Counted from the first letter of the stretch, positions 25,586 to 34,224 are shown. The stretch: 64,000 bases of DNA from Granulicella sibirica (GCF_004115155.1 NZ_RDSM01000001.1:1054001-1118000), one strand, 5' to 3'. Made by a program: numbers and translations. The notes: generated by a model from the letters alone, not told the origin.

Positions 25586-27445
25586 CTAACGTGCGGCCAC
25601 AGTGGACGAGCCGGCGACCTCCCGGGCGTGTACGACCTCCGGCAGCGTCGGGTCAGCCTTGGGCCACGCCTTCAGGAACGCCTGATAGCTCGCCTTCGCT
25701 GCGGTCTGATCGCCCGAGAGCTCCTGCACCCGAGCGAGGCCGTAAAGAGGAAAGCCGGAGGCCGGCCGCTCGACCAGTGCCGCCTCGTATGCCGCCTTCG
25801 CCCCGGGATAGTCCTTCGCCTTGAGCAGCGCAGCAGCCTCGGTTTCCCCGACGGGACGGATGTAGTACGGAGGCTCGTGGTAGCCGAGCTCTTTCTCCTT
25901 GGCTCCGGCAGTAGCGTAGACCTTCTTAGCCTCGTCCATCTTGCCCTGAGCGACGAGCACCCCACCTCTCAGTTCGAGCGACTGAATCGTCAGAGCCTTC
26001 ACCAGCGGACCAGACTCCGCGTCCGGCAGGATCGGGATCATGGGTGGCTCAGCCTTTGCGTCCGTGACCTTGGCGCCGGGCTTCTTTTCCTTTTTATCCT
26101 TTCCTTCTTCCTCTTCGACCTGCTTGATACGCCAGAGCCCAGCGTCCATCCGGGCAGAAGCAGCCTCTGCCTCGGGAATCGCGTTCTGATCAAGCGCCCG
26201 CATTCCCTTCGCGAAGTCTCTCAGTTCGGATGACAAGAAGCGGAGGTTAGCCGTGTTGTCCTTCTCGCCAGGCTTCAAGGCAGGCCCGGCAGGTTGCGAG
26301 TCCAGCATCGTAAGGATCGCGTCCCAGTCGCCCACCCGCAGCGCCACTGGCAGACGGCGGCTGATCCGCGACATCTGGTCACGTGCGCTCCAAATGTAAA
26401 GCGTCGCCGAAAGCTCTCCCCGCGCATTGGCCAGCCGATCGGAGAGTGCGTTTGCCTCAGTGAGCTTCCCCTCCTCCATCAGGTTCGCGATCCCGTACAT
26501 CATGTTGTGAACATAGTTCCAGTCGTCATCGGGGGAGACGTGTTGCTCCCGCATGTAGGTCTCGTCCGCCACGGAAGACGCCTCAAACCACCGCTCCGCC
26601 TCCGGATAGTTTCCGACGCGGTAGTAGATGTGCCCCGGCATATGAACCATGTGTCCCGAGGTTGGGGCAAGCGAGGCAAGAAGCGCTGAACTCGGTATCG
26701 CCCGCTCCGGATGATTCCCGGGCTCGATCGCATGAATCCAGTAATGATTCGCAGCCGAATCGTTCGGAGCATCCCGCAAAATGCCTTCAAGAATCGCGAT
26801 CTCTTCCTTTTCACCCGCCTTCGCCTCACCCTTGGCGTCATATCCATCGCCAACGCTCGTGGCCAGCAGGATGCGCGCCTGCAGATCCTTCGGATACTTC
26901 TTCACCAGCTTCCGCAAAATGACGATCTTTGCCTTATCGTCCCCATCACCCTTCCGGTCCGCTTCAGCCGCCTCGATGTAGAGCTTTTCCGCCCCCGACG
27001 TATGCTTCTTCAGCCGGACTGCCTCCGCGAGCGCCTTCGTCCCGTAAACCTTCTCTGGGCCGCCGCGAAAACCCTCCACCTCGGCCAGACCCCAGTAGCA
27101 CATCGCGCAGTTCGGATCGACCCGTATCGCCTGCTCGAACGCCTTCGCAGACTCGTAGTCCCAGAAATCATGCATCAGCTTAAGCCCCTGATCGAACCAG
27201 GCCTGCGCCTCCGGCGTGGCGGTGATCTGAATGTGCGCGTTCCCCAGACCTGACATGTGAATCGGAACAGGAAGCTGCTCCGGCGAAGGCACGGCCTTCA
27301 TTCCGGGCATCGCGTGGTTCGGTCCCATGGACATGCCGGCCATGCAGCTTTGCTGCGCAGGCGACACGGCGGTTGTGACTGCAAACGCAGCAAGCGCAAA
27401 GGCGGAGAGGGTCTTCAACGTACATCGTGCATGCTTCACGGACAT
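25586..27445 (-). CDS. Exported TPR protein with Met/His-rich N-terminus
   Basis: 619 residues. A signal peptide (about 1-31) precedes a short Met/His/Cys-rich stretch, CMAGMSMGPNHAMPGM. Tetratricopeptide-like helical repeats follow, for example AQAWFDQGLKLMHDFWDYES, YPEAERWFEASS and the last repeat FPLYGLARVQELSGD. A central GHMVHMPGHIYYRVG block with several His is conserved in this exported TPR group. A Lys/Glu-rich linker sits near 440-460. Likely periplasmic and protein-binding; metal binding by the His/Met clusters is inference. Confidence 0.75.
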   Translation of the reverse strand: MSVKHARCTLKTLSAFALAAFAVTTAVSPAQQSCMAGMSMGPNHAMPGMKAVPSPEQLPVPIHMSGLGNAHIQITATPEAQAWFDQGLKLMHDFWDYESAKAFEQAIRVDPNCAMCYWGLAEVEGFRGGPEKVYGTKALAEAVRLKKHTSGAEKLYIEAAEADRKGDGDDKAKIVILRKLVKKYPKDLQARILLATSVGDGYDAKGEAKAGEKEEIAILEGILRDAPNDSAANHYWIHAIEPGNHPERAIPSSALLASLAPTSGHMVHMPGHIYYRVGNYPEAERWFEASSVADETYMREQHVSPDDDWNYVHNMMYGIANLMEEGKLTEANALSDRLANARGELSATLYIWSARDQMSRISRRLPVALRVGDWDAILTMLDSQPAGPALKPGEKDNTANLRFLSSELRDFAKGMRALDQNAIPEAEAASARMDAGLWRIKQVEEEEGKDKKEKKPGAKVTDAKAEPPMIPILPDAESGPLVKALTIQSLELRGGVLVAQGKMDEAKKVYATAGAKEKELGYHEPPYYIRPVGETEAAALLKAKDYPGAKAAYEAALVERPASGFPLYGLARVQELSGDQTAAKASYQAFLKAWPKADPTLPEVVHAREVAGSSTVAAR

Positions 27446-27508
27446 AGGAAGAATCTACGCCGGAGGCCGCCACAATGCACCCTCGGCTAACGCGAATCTT
27501 AACGCGAA

Positions 27509-27540
27509 AAGGCGGCCGCCTGAACAAGCGCGACCGCCTT
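27509..27540 (-). terminator. Probable terminator after small exported protein
   Basis: Inverted repeat AAGGCGG (27509-27515) with CCGCCTT (27534-27540). On the minus strand it is followed by TTTTC. It lies 22 bp after the stop of the 27563-27883 gene. Confidence 0.6.
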
Positions 27541-27562
27541 CCCGGTTCTGGGGAGAACTCAA

Positions 27563-27883
27563 TCAGCGGCCATAACCAAAGCCGTAAGCCGGCGCCCGGT
27601 AAAAGCGGTGCTCTCGGTCCCAGCGCTCCTGCCGCGCGAACGCTTCCTGCCGGCGAAACTCATCGCGACGACGTTCGGCATAGAATCCCCGGTCATCGCG
27701 GAAACGGTCATCCCGGAAGCCGCGTTCGTACACAGGGCCGCCGTAAGGCCGACCGACACCGACGCTGACCCCGAACTGCTGCGCTTCGGCTTTCTGCGGG
27801 GCTGCCATCAGAACCGCGCCGGCAAGGACTCCGGCCGCAATGACCTTCGTGAGATTGGGAGTTTTGGCGGTTTCGATTTTCAT
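27563..27883 (-). CDS. Small exported Arg/Asp/Tyr-rich protein
   Basis: 106 residues: a signal peptide ends near KAEAQQ (about 35), then VSVGVGRPYGGPVY. A repetitive charged region built from RDDR, FRDD and RRRDEFRRQE units follows, closing with aromatic GFGYGR. Low complexity and strong charge suggest a disordered envelope or polymer-binding protein; no family is recognised. It is followed by a terminator and lies directly downstream of the CAT tRNA. Confidence 0.65.
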   Translation of the reverse strand: MKIETAKTPNLTKVIAAGVLAGAVLMAAPQKAEAQQFGVSVGVGRPYGGPVYERGFRDDRFRDDRGFYAERRRDEFRRQEAFARQERWDREHRFYRAPAYGFGYGR

Positions 27884-27984
27884 GACATCCTCCTGCGTAC
27901 ATCACAGTAAACTCCCTCAGATCCAGGGAGTTGCGCGCAACCTTTCCAAAGAAAGAGGGTCGCGCGTCGAGGATGTGTAGGAGT

Positions 27985-28061
<77 letters not shown>

Positions 28062-28070
28062 TTCAACAAC

Positions 28071-29201
28071 TTACGCGGTTTGGAAGAATTGCTGATGGGA
28101 GGATTGATGGGACTCTTTCCCTTCCAGCCTTTCGTTCGCCCGCCCGTTCAGCGCCTCCAGCCTCTCGAATGCCGTTTCGCAGCTTTCGGGGGTTGGGTGA
28201 ACGTACCGTTGGGACACCGTGACACTGGAATGTCCCGCCAGCCTCATGATTGTAAATGCATCGGTTCCAGCCTCCCCAAGCCGGGTAAGGAAGGTGTGGC
28301 GCAACCCGTGGAGGACAAACTCAGCCGGAAATTCCTGAATTCGCTTGCCCTGTAGCAACGGCTCTCGCACTTTGCTGTGCAAGTGATTAAGGCTGGTTAC
28401 AAGGATTGGAGCTTCGAGCGACTTGCCTGGAAAGACAAAAGGCGACTTCGAAACCTTGCGGCGGGCAAAAAGGACCCGGGAAGCCCGGGCAGTGAGTGAT
28501 AATGTGCGCTGAGCGTTCCGACTTTTGCCGCTCGTCACCCTGAGAGAACCAAACCGCGCCGCGCCGGTGGGGTCGAAACGGATGTCTTCCCAGCGGAGGT
28601 TCAGCAACTCCCCGATCCTCAATCCACTGTCGAGCATGATGGAGGCGACATCGCGGAGCAGAGGAGGGCAGGCTGCGAGATATCGAGCTTCCTCCTGGTG
28701 AGATAGAACGAACGTACGCTGATGCTCACCCTTGAGCAGTCGGATGCGAGGAGCCTTTGTGATGATCTTCCAGTCCTCAGCGAGCCTCAGAGCGCGGCGC
28801 AAGGTCGCAAGCTCCCGATTGCATGACGCGGGCAGAACGACCGCACGGCGGGCCGTTACGTAGCGTTCAATGAGGGCTTCATCGATAGCGTCGAGCCTCG
28901 CCTCCCGAAGCGGGCGGTACTTGAGCAGGCGCGTTGTCCGATCCGCGTAAAATCTGACCGTCGCTGGCTTCTCTGCGGAGCGAACCCGAATTGCCTCCAT
29001 AAAACGCACCGAGAACTCACCGAACGTCGGAACCTTCTGGCGGTCGACAATCCCAACGTCGCCTTTTGCCAACGCGGTGCGAAAGGCGCGCTCAATCTCT
29101 CCTGCTGCACGCTGGCTCTTCACCTTGGTGCTCCGACAATACCTTCTGCCGCCGTAGACAAATTCGAAATAGTACGTGCTGCCGCGTTTGAAAATCGCCA
29201 T
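28071..29201 (-). CDS. Tyrosine recombinase (phage-type integrase)
   Basis: Site-specific recombinase for the element. Using the 379-residue frame that opens at GTG 29210, the catalytic set is R198 (DSGLRIGELL), K229 (TSGKS), H301 and R304 (HGLRHTF), H327 (AGHSS) and Y336 (QRYVHP). The N-terminus FKRGSTYYFEFVYGGRRY is the AP2-like arm-binding type, followed by a SAM-like core-binding domain (about 60-160). ATG 29201 is preferred because GAGG lies 8 bp upstream. All catalytic residues are intact. Its stop is 9 bp from the 5' end of the tRNA, which is transcribed in the same direction. Confidence 0.95.
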   Translation of the reverse strand: MAIFKRGSTYYFEFVYGGRRYCRSTKVKSQRAAGEIERAFRTALAKGDVGIVDRQKVPTFGEFSVRFMEAIRVRSAEKPATVRFYADRTTRLLKYRPLREARLDAIDEALIERYVTARRAVVLPASCNRELATLRRALRLAEDWKIITKAPRIRLLKGEHQRTFVLSHQEEARYLAACPPLLRDVASIMLDSGLRIGELLNLRWEDIRFDPTGAARFGSLRVTSGKSRNAQRTLSLTARASRVLFARRKVSKSPFVFPGKSLEAPILVTSLNHLHSKVREPLLQGKRIQEFPAEFVLHGLRHTFLTRLGEAGTDAFTIMRLAGHSSVTVSQRYVHPTPESCETAFERLEALNGRANERLEGKESHQSSHQQFFQTA

Positions 29202-29211
29202 TGGGGTCACC

Positions 29212-29844
29212 TCATTTCACGTTCTTGGTTTTGTGCAATTGGTAATTTTTTTTAGCCCAGTCTCTCCGCCGAGCTTTATCGCCAGGATCAGTTCTGTGGA
29301 ATTTCTCTTTGCACTCTCCACAGCAAAATCGCTGGTGCGAGAATTTCGCAAAAAGCCAACGGCGACAGGTGGCACACTGCTTGAACCGGCTAATCTGCCC
29401 CGCTTGGGCAAGCTCGAATATCCATAGAATCCACGTGAACTCCCTAAAACTCTCCGTGGTACCTCCACGATGCCAAGCGAGTCTTCCAAATCGGCCACGG
29501 GGTGGAGTTTTCCTCCTACTGGTGTCGTCCGTGATGATGTTCGCTTCTATCGAAGGCGTCACCAAATACCGGCCCAACAAGCGATTGGCCGTATGAAACG
29601 CACGGATTACCTGGATGGGTGGCTCATATTCAGGTTGCTGCCGCAGTGTCCTACCGGCCACGTTCATGGCTTCATCCGCAGCCTGAAGACGTTTTATGAA
29701 CACAAGCAGTGCCCGGACATTCAGATCCTTTCGCACGTAGCCAAATGAGAATTCGCCATTGAGCACCTCGGTCGTAATTGTGCCGAGGTATTCCTCTCGT
29801 GGCATCTCCAGCCGATTCTGGACACGGCTTGCTTGCTTGGGCAT
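29212..29844 (-). CDS. CGNR-like zinc-finger protein next to integrase
   Basis: 210 residues, ATG 29844, ending 10 bp before the integrase start, so the two are probably co-transcribed. The C-terminus holds a likely treble-clef or CGNR-like zinc site with C157-x2-C160 and C174/C175-x2-C178 (CATCRRWLF and FCCGECKEKFHR), followed by an Arg/Lys-rich helix. Proteins of the CGNR group are thought to be DNA-binding regulators. The N-terminal 150 residues are not recognised. A role in controlling integrase or excision is inferred from position. Confidence 0.6.
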   Translation of the reverse strand: MPKQASRVQNRLEMPREEYLGTITTEVLNGEFSFGYVRKDLNVRALLVFIKRLQAADEAMNVAGRTLRQQPEYEPPIQVIRAFHTANRLLGRYLVTPSIEANIITDDTSRRKTPPRGRFGRLAWHRGGTTESFREFTWILWIFELAQAGQISRFKQCATCRRWLFAKFSHQRFCCGECKEKFHRTDPGDKARRRDWAKKNYQLHKTKNVK

Positions 29845-29845
29845 A

Positions 29846-29897
29846 GCTAGAAAAGTACTACGCTGTTCTGTCTTGCAGCAAGCATTATCTTTCTAGC
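29846..29897. promoter_or_regulatory. Divergent control region with nested inverted repeats
   Basis: Between the minus-strand zinc-protein/integrase pair and the plus-strand HTH/ATPase pair. Outer arms GCTAGAAA (29846-29853) and TTTCTAGC (29890-29897). An inner palindrome, CTTGCAGCAAG, is at 29872-29882. These are plausible operators for an element switch. Confidence 0.5.
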
Positions 29898-29921
29898 GCC
29901 ACTTGCGCCAGGAGAGTTGAT

Positions 29922-30116
29922 ATGGAAAAGCTGCTGACAGTAGATGAAGCTGCACGTGCACTTGGGGGAATCAGCAAGTACACCGTTCAGGCGTGGCTTA
30001 GTTCTGGGAAGCTGCAACGGACAAAGGTTGGGAGCAGGACAATGATCCGCGAATCGGCTCTGGAAGGAGTTCTGGTGGATGGGGGAAAATCGCAGCCTGT
30101 CAAGAGTTCCAAGTGA
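29922..30116 (+). CDS. AlpA/excisionase-like HTH protein
   Basis: 64-residue MerR/excisionase-type winged-helix domain (HTH_17): MEKLLTVDEAARALGGISKYTVQAWLSSG region, then KLQRTKVGSRTMIRESALE forming the wing. AGGAGAG lies just upstream of the ATG. Such proteins act as recombination directionality factors or as activators of satellite and phage early genes. Its stop overlaps the start of the ATPase gene, indicating translational coupling. It is transcribed away from the integrase. Confidence 0.85.
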   Translation: MEKLLTVDEAARALGGISKYTVQAWLSSGKLQRTKVGSRTMIRESALEGVLVDGGKSQPVKSSK

Positions 30117-31204
30117 AGAAGCAACCAACTACGGAACGGGCGAGTGCAATTCCGTTCTCGCTTCTCCCTATGACTGAGGTTCAGGAAAGCGCTATCAACT
30201 GGCTTTGGCCGTCTTTTCTTCCAATTGGTATGCTGACGCTCCTGTGCGGGGCAGGCGGAACGGGAAAGAGTACATTGGCATTCTCAATTGCCGCCACTGT
30301 AAGCAACGGAGGAACTTTCCCGGACGGCTCACGCTGCGAGAAGTCGGGGGATACCGTTATCTGGAGCGGCGAGGATGCGCTCGACACAACAATCAAACCG
30401 CGTTTGGCGCTAGCGGGTGCTAACCCGGCCAGGGTTTACGCAATCCGCGGCGCTACGGATGGGGAAGGGGGAAACCATTCATTTGACCCTTCCCGAGATG
30501 TAGAGCACCTACGAGATGCGGTTTCCGGTCTACCTGAATTGTCACTTCTGATAATTGATCCGATCGTTAGCGCGGTCTCAGGTGATATGCACAAGGCAAA
30601 CGATGTCCGCCGCAGCCTACAGCCGATTGTCAGGTTTGCTGAGGAAAAGAAATGCGCCGTTCTAGGCATCACTCATTTTGCTAAGAATTCTGCCGGAAAG
30701 AATCCCACGGATCGCGTCTTAGGGTCGCAAGCGTTTGCCGCGCAAGCTCGAATGGTCCTGGTGGCAGCGCAGGAAGAAGGATCAGATCGCCGCATCTTCA
30801 CGCGCTCAAAATCAAATATCTCTATCGACACGGGCGGATTTGCTTACGCCATCGAAGCCGCAACGCTCCCAAGTGGGGTGCTCGCTACTCGCGTCATTTG
30901 GGGCGAAGCGCTGGAAGGTAGCGCAAGAGACATTCTGGCGAGCGTCGAAACCGGTGAGAAGAACACGAAGCCGATCAATATGCAGGAAGAAGCGCGGGGG
31001 TTCCTACAAGCCGAACTGAAGAACGGGCCGGTTCTCGCGCGTGAACTGAAGCATAAAGCAGAAAAGGAGTTTGGGCTGACGGAGCGAACGCTCCAGAGGG
31101 CAAAGGACAAGCTCGGCATCATCGTCACCAAGTCTGGTTTCGACGGCGGTTGGGTTTGGAGCTATCCGGTCGATTCCGGCCGACCGAATCAACAAAGGCG
31201 ATGA
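30113..31204 (+). CDS. RepA-like AAA ATPase (hexameric helicase type)
   Basis: 363 residues starting at GTG 30113, overlapping the preceding stop. Walker A GAGGTGKST is at 46-54 and Walker B LSLLIIDPIVS near 143-153. Sensor-like ITHFAKNS and LGSQAFAAQARMVL are typical of RepA/RSF1010-type and AAA_25 replication ATPases. A C-terminal winged-helix region (about 290-350, LKHKAEKEFGLTERTLQRAK) fits DNA binding. Probable role is replication of the excised element. No primase or polymerase domain is visible. Confidence 0.82.
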   Translation: MKKQPTTERASAIPFSLLPMTEVQESAINWLWPSFLPIGMLTLLCGAGGTGKSTLAFSIAATVSNGGTFPDGSRCEKSGDTVIWSGEDALDTTIKPRLALAGANPARVYAIRGATDGEGGNHSFDPSRDVEHLRDAVSGLPELSLLIIDPIVSAVSGDMHKANDVRRSLQPIVRFAEEKKCAVLGITHFAKNSAGKNPTDRVLGSQAFAAQARMVLVAAQEEGSDRRIFTRSKSNISIDTGGFAYAIEAATLPSGVLATRVIWGEALEGSARDILASVETGEKNTKPINMQEEARGFLQAELKNGPVLARELKHKAEKEFGLTERTLQRAKDKLGIIVTKSGFDGGWVWSYPVDSGRPNQQRR

Positions 31205-31219
31205 TATTCTCCGCACATC

Positions 31220-31678
31220 ATGCATATGGCTCCCGGTACAAGTGGCATTGGCGTCGCCATCGCAGTTCCCATCGCCATTTGGATATTGTCGTATTACACG
31301 AAAATCCATGACCTCTACAACTTCGATCCGAACGGCATTCCGGGAGCTTTTGAACCGTTTCTGGCGAAGTATTTGAAGATCACGGAAGTAATTATCGGAC
31401 TCGCGACCGGATCGATTGTTCTTCTAGTCGGCTCTTCGGCGCTCCATGGGCAGGCAGGACACCTCCCTTGGTTCTACGCCTCTCCACTTTACCTGCTCGC
31501 ATTCTGCGTCCTCTACGGACTCGCGTTTAGCGTTTGGCTGACGTTCCACTACGAGGATTATCAGCATCGGGGAAGGCACACCAAAGCGGCATACGCATTA
31601 TGCGAAACGCTCGGGTTTGCTTCGTTGTTTTGCTTCGTCCTCGGATACCTTTGGCTAATCTATCGCGTTACGTCGTAA
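31220..31678 (+). CDS. Four-helix membrane protein, unknown
   Basis: 152 residues with about four membrane segments (near 8-25, 55-75, 85-107 and 128-148). No recognised domain. It lies 15 bp after the ATPase gene on the same strand, so it is probably co-transcribed. A membrane role such as abortive infection or superinfection exclusion is conceivable for element cargo, but nothing in the sequence proves it. Confidence 0.6.
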   Translation: MHMAPGTSGIGVAIAVPIAIWILSYYTKIHDLYNFDPNGIPGAFEPFLAKYLKITEVIIGLATGSIVLLVGSSALHGQAGHLPWFYASPLYLLAFCVLYGLAFSVWLTFHYEDYQHRGRHTKAAYALCETLGFASLFCFVLGYLWLIYRVTS

Positions 31679-31861
31679 GCGAAGACGTCTCTGCAAAGAG
31701 GGGTTGCCTTCTGTCGTCTTCAGTCACCTGTCGTCTTGGGACCGCGAAGGCGACTCAAGGCAACCGGGTCAGTGTGTCGGCTTCGTAGCCGTTTGGTATC
31801 TCATGCAGCAATTCGTTGAAGCTAGCAGCCAAATCATGCACGTTCTTGGGGGATGGCTGAT

Positions 31862-32230
31862 ATGTTTTCAACCATGCTCCCAATCGTGTTAACGTTTGTA
31901 TTATTTGCTGATCCCCAGTGGACTCCTGTGATCTTGTACGGTCCATCGACCTTTGACTTGACCGAAACATGCCGGACTTCCGCGCATCCCGACGATGCCA
32001 GCCAATTCATTCGCTGTGCCAACTACATCATGGGGGTAGTGGACGCGCAAGCCGAGGGCCCTACAGAAAAAAACCCTCTAAATAGATACTGTCTAAACAA
32101 CGGCATCACTACGGTCCAACTCTCAAAGGTCTTTGTCAAATACTCAGATGACCACCCTGAAATGATGAACAAAGCCACCCCCTTCGTTTTGGCCCGCGCC
32201 TTTGCTAAAGCATTCCCATGCTCCCGTTAA
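31862..32230 (+). CDS. Rap1a/Tai-like exported small protein
   Basis: 122 residues. A hydrophobic signal (FSTMLPIVLTFVLFADPQ) comes first, then a domain with the pattern of the Rap1a/Tai immunity family: CANYIMGVVDAQ, YCLNNGITTVQLSKVF and a C-terminal ATPFVLARAFAKAFPC. Four Cys probably form disulfides. Characterised members neutralise type VI effectors, but most family members are orphans, and no effector gene is adjacent here. ATG 31862 is favoured over ATG 31853 because of the GGGGGA ribosome site 8 bp upstream. Confidence 0.65.
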   Translation: MFSTMLPIVLTFVLFADPQWTPVILYGPSTFDLTETCRTSAHPDDASQFIRCANYIMGVVDAQAEGPTEKNPLNRYCLNNGITTVQLSKVFVKYSDDHPEMMNKATPFVLARAFAKAFPCSR

Positions 32231-32828
32231 GTTTGCATTTGTCAGTATCTTTATGCCGTTGCAAGCTGCTGTAATGAGACACGTTATGCGTATAGCGAAG
32301 ATACATATAGACGGATCCTTCGAAAGCCGGAAGACCAAGCTAATCATGTTTTGCGGCGGTCACAAACGTCTTTACAGATATAGGTCGATCTAAACACCCT
32401 CTTCGGTCGTCGCGGTGAAGGACTCTACTAAACCCCTCTCTCATCCAATACGTCCTTAGAGACGGGTGAAATGAAGCGCCGCTTAGCATTCGCTGTGGTG
32501 ACTCCTATTCCGCGTCGGCACCGTACAAGTCTTCAGTTGGGCGCGCGAGGAGCCAAAGCAGTACGTGACCGCCTCTCTTCTACCCCTGGCAGGGTGTTCC
32601 ACCCTACCCCCCCCCCCGAATGACACCTCTAAATTCTTAGTCGAAAGATCTGCGCCTGATCCGATTTGAGTATCCGCGCAGCAACGGACGGGGGCGATGG
32701 GCGATGCTGCTGTCGCGGGTGGTGGGGTTATCCTCCCTCATTTTCTTCACGGCAACGTCGAGGCGCACGGAGCTCCAATCCTTCAGCCGAACGCAGTACG
32801 AAGCAGAGGACTATGAGAGCATGGCGGA
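32231..32828. other. 598-bp gap with poly-C tract
   Basis: No supported gene. Contains an 11-C homopolymer at 32607-32617 and short, unconvincing frames. Confidence 0.45.
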
Positions 32829-33023
32829 ATGACCCCACTCTTTTGGCTCATCTTAGCTATTGGACTAGGTATCTTCTATGGCCTTTGGCAGATTTGTGAT
32901 CTGCTCGTTTACATATCGCGTCAGTTGCGAGATTGGAATATCCCCTTATCTGGATCGATCTATGCTCGTAACGACTCGGCGAACCCGCATAATCTGAAAG
33001 GTTCTGAGCGCAAGCCCGGTTAG
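32829..33023 (+). CDS. Small one-helix membrane protein (doubtful)
   Basis: 64 residues, N-terminal helix FWLILAIGLGIFYGLWQICDLLVYI, then a polar tail. There is no strong ribosome site. The helix is convincing as a membrane segment, but in short frames this can be chance. Confidence 0.35.
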   Translation: MTPLFWLILAIGLGIFYGLWQICDLLVYISRQLRDWNIPLSGSIYARNDSANPHNLKGSERKPG

Positions 33024-33071
33024 CATGATTTTCTCAAGGAGGGGATGGACTGGTCCTCGCCTATGAAGTTT

Positions 33072-33434
33072 TCATTCGTGACTGCCCATGTATCTGCAAA
33101 CATCCTTCACCATGTTCTTGAGTGTCTTCGCTGGTGAAACGTAGAGGACCGTTCCCTTCGAGTCCGCCAATATGCTTCCGCCTGGTTGAGTTTGCAGGGT
33201 GTAGAAGGACGCCTGCTGATCCTGAGTTAACGTGACCTTTGGGCAGCTCTTCGAGAATTCAGCCATGACGACGGGTGCGGTGTGGTGCTCCCCGGACGAC
33301 GCCGCTATGCCCTGGAAAGGCTTGGCATGCTCTTCGGCAACGGCAGAAACCTTGTCGACCACGAAAAGCATTCGAGCGGCATCCGGAGTGCTGCTTTGAG
33401 ACAAGAGGACAAGGGATAATAAAAGCGTTTTCAT
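33072..33434 (-). CDS. Small exported protein, unknown
   Basis: 120 residues from ATG 33434, with a signal peptide (MKTLLLSLVLLSQSS). The mature part ends in KNMVKDVCRYMGSHE. Two Cys (in KSCPKVT and DVCRYM) could form a disulfide. Upstream frame to 33500 is ignored because the signal peptide defines the start. It is divergent from the XRE gene. No known family. Confidence 0.55.
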   Translation of the reverse strand: MKTLLLSLVLLSQSSTPDAARMLFVVDKVSAVAEEHAKPFQGIAASSGEHHTAPVVMAEFSKSCPKVTLTQDQQASFYTLQTQPGGSILADSKGTVLYVSPAKTLKNMVKDVCRYMGSHE

Positions 33435-33493
33435 GCGCCCCCATTGTTCGCTAAACCGAACAATCAGGTGGAGAATAACCGGAAACATGGCGC

Positions 33494-33709
33494 ATGGCAA
33501 TCTCTTTACCCGTGCGCTTGGGAAGACGTTTGAGTGAACTACGCGAAAAGCGGGGACTCACTCAGACGCAATTGGCGGATACGGCGGGTATCGGGAGGGC
33601 GCATTTGTCACAAATTGAAAATGGAGCGGTGGCGGCAAGGGTAGACACACTTGAAGCGCTATCGGCGGTTCTGGAGACTAGCCTCTCCGAACTCTTTAGA
33701 GGGTTGTAG
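33494..33709 (+). CDS. XRE-family transcriptional regulator
   Basis: 71-residue stand-alone helix-turn-helix (HTH_3): LGRRLSELREKRGLTQTQLA, GIGRAHLSQIENG and LEALSAVLETSLSELF follow the Cro/C1 pattern throughout. Such minimal repressors typically control element genes or restriction-modification operons. It is divergent from the exported-protein gene (33072-33434). Confidence 0.9.
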   Translation: MAISLPVRLGRRLSELREKRGLTQTQLADTAGIGRAHLSQIENGAVAARVDTLEALSAVLETSLSELFRGL

Positions 33710-33771
33710 TGCAGGCTTTCGGGTCCACAGTCCGGGGAAAGGGGGATCTCCCCCTTTCGGCAGATGTGCTA

Positions 33772-34224
33772 CTAGTCTCGAAGATTCCATCGTCCCGAGT
33801 TGGCAAGGCCTGGGGGGATGTTGATGATGACTTCAGGTGCACTCGGGGCGGCCGGGTCAATCCTCATCACTCCCAAAAGCTCTGCGGCGAGTTTCGCGGC
33901 TCCGAGTCGGACCTTATGATCTGGAGTTTGAAACGAGCCTTCCAGCTTCGTAGCCTCCATCGCATCAGCTACGACCTCAGCAATTGCCTCTATCGATCCC
34001 CCGCTTCGCTTTAACGCCATCTGCATTCTTCGACGCATTTCCGGCCCCTGGAGCAAGCGGTATGGGGTTCTTGCCTGGCGTGGTGAGTATCCGGCCTCGA
34101 TGGCGGACGCGGTTGCAGATGATCCTTCTATGATCGAGGTCGCCATTTTCAAGGATCTCCTGTCCTTCTCGTATCGAAGTTCACGCTGTTCCCGCTTTGT
34201 CATGACTCCACTCACACTGGGCAT
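33772..34224 (-). CDS. Putative phage terminase small subunit
   Basis: About 150 residues from ATG 34224 (ATG 34203 is an alternative; the open frame to 34362 looks non-coding at its start). An N-terminal HTH-like segment (SATASAIEAGYSPRQARTPYRLLQGPEM) and a later FQTPDHKVRLGAAKLAAELLG resemble small terminase subunits that recognise the packaging site. No large terminase is present. In phage satellites a lone small terminase redirects packaging, which fits the rest of the element. Family assignment is by eye and moderate. Confidence 0.5.
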   Translation of the reverse strand: MPSVSGVMTKREQRELRYEKDRRSLKMATSIIEGSSATASAIEAGYSPRQARTPYRLLQGPEMRRRMQMALKRSGGSIEAIAEVVADAMEATKLEGSFQTPDHKVRLGAAKLAAELLGVMRIDPAAPSAPEVIINIPPGLANSGRWNLRD

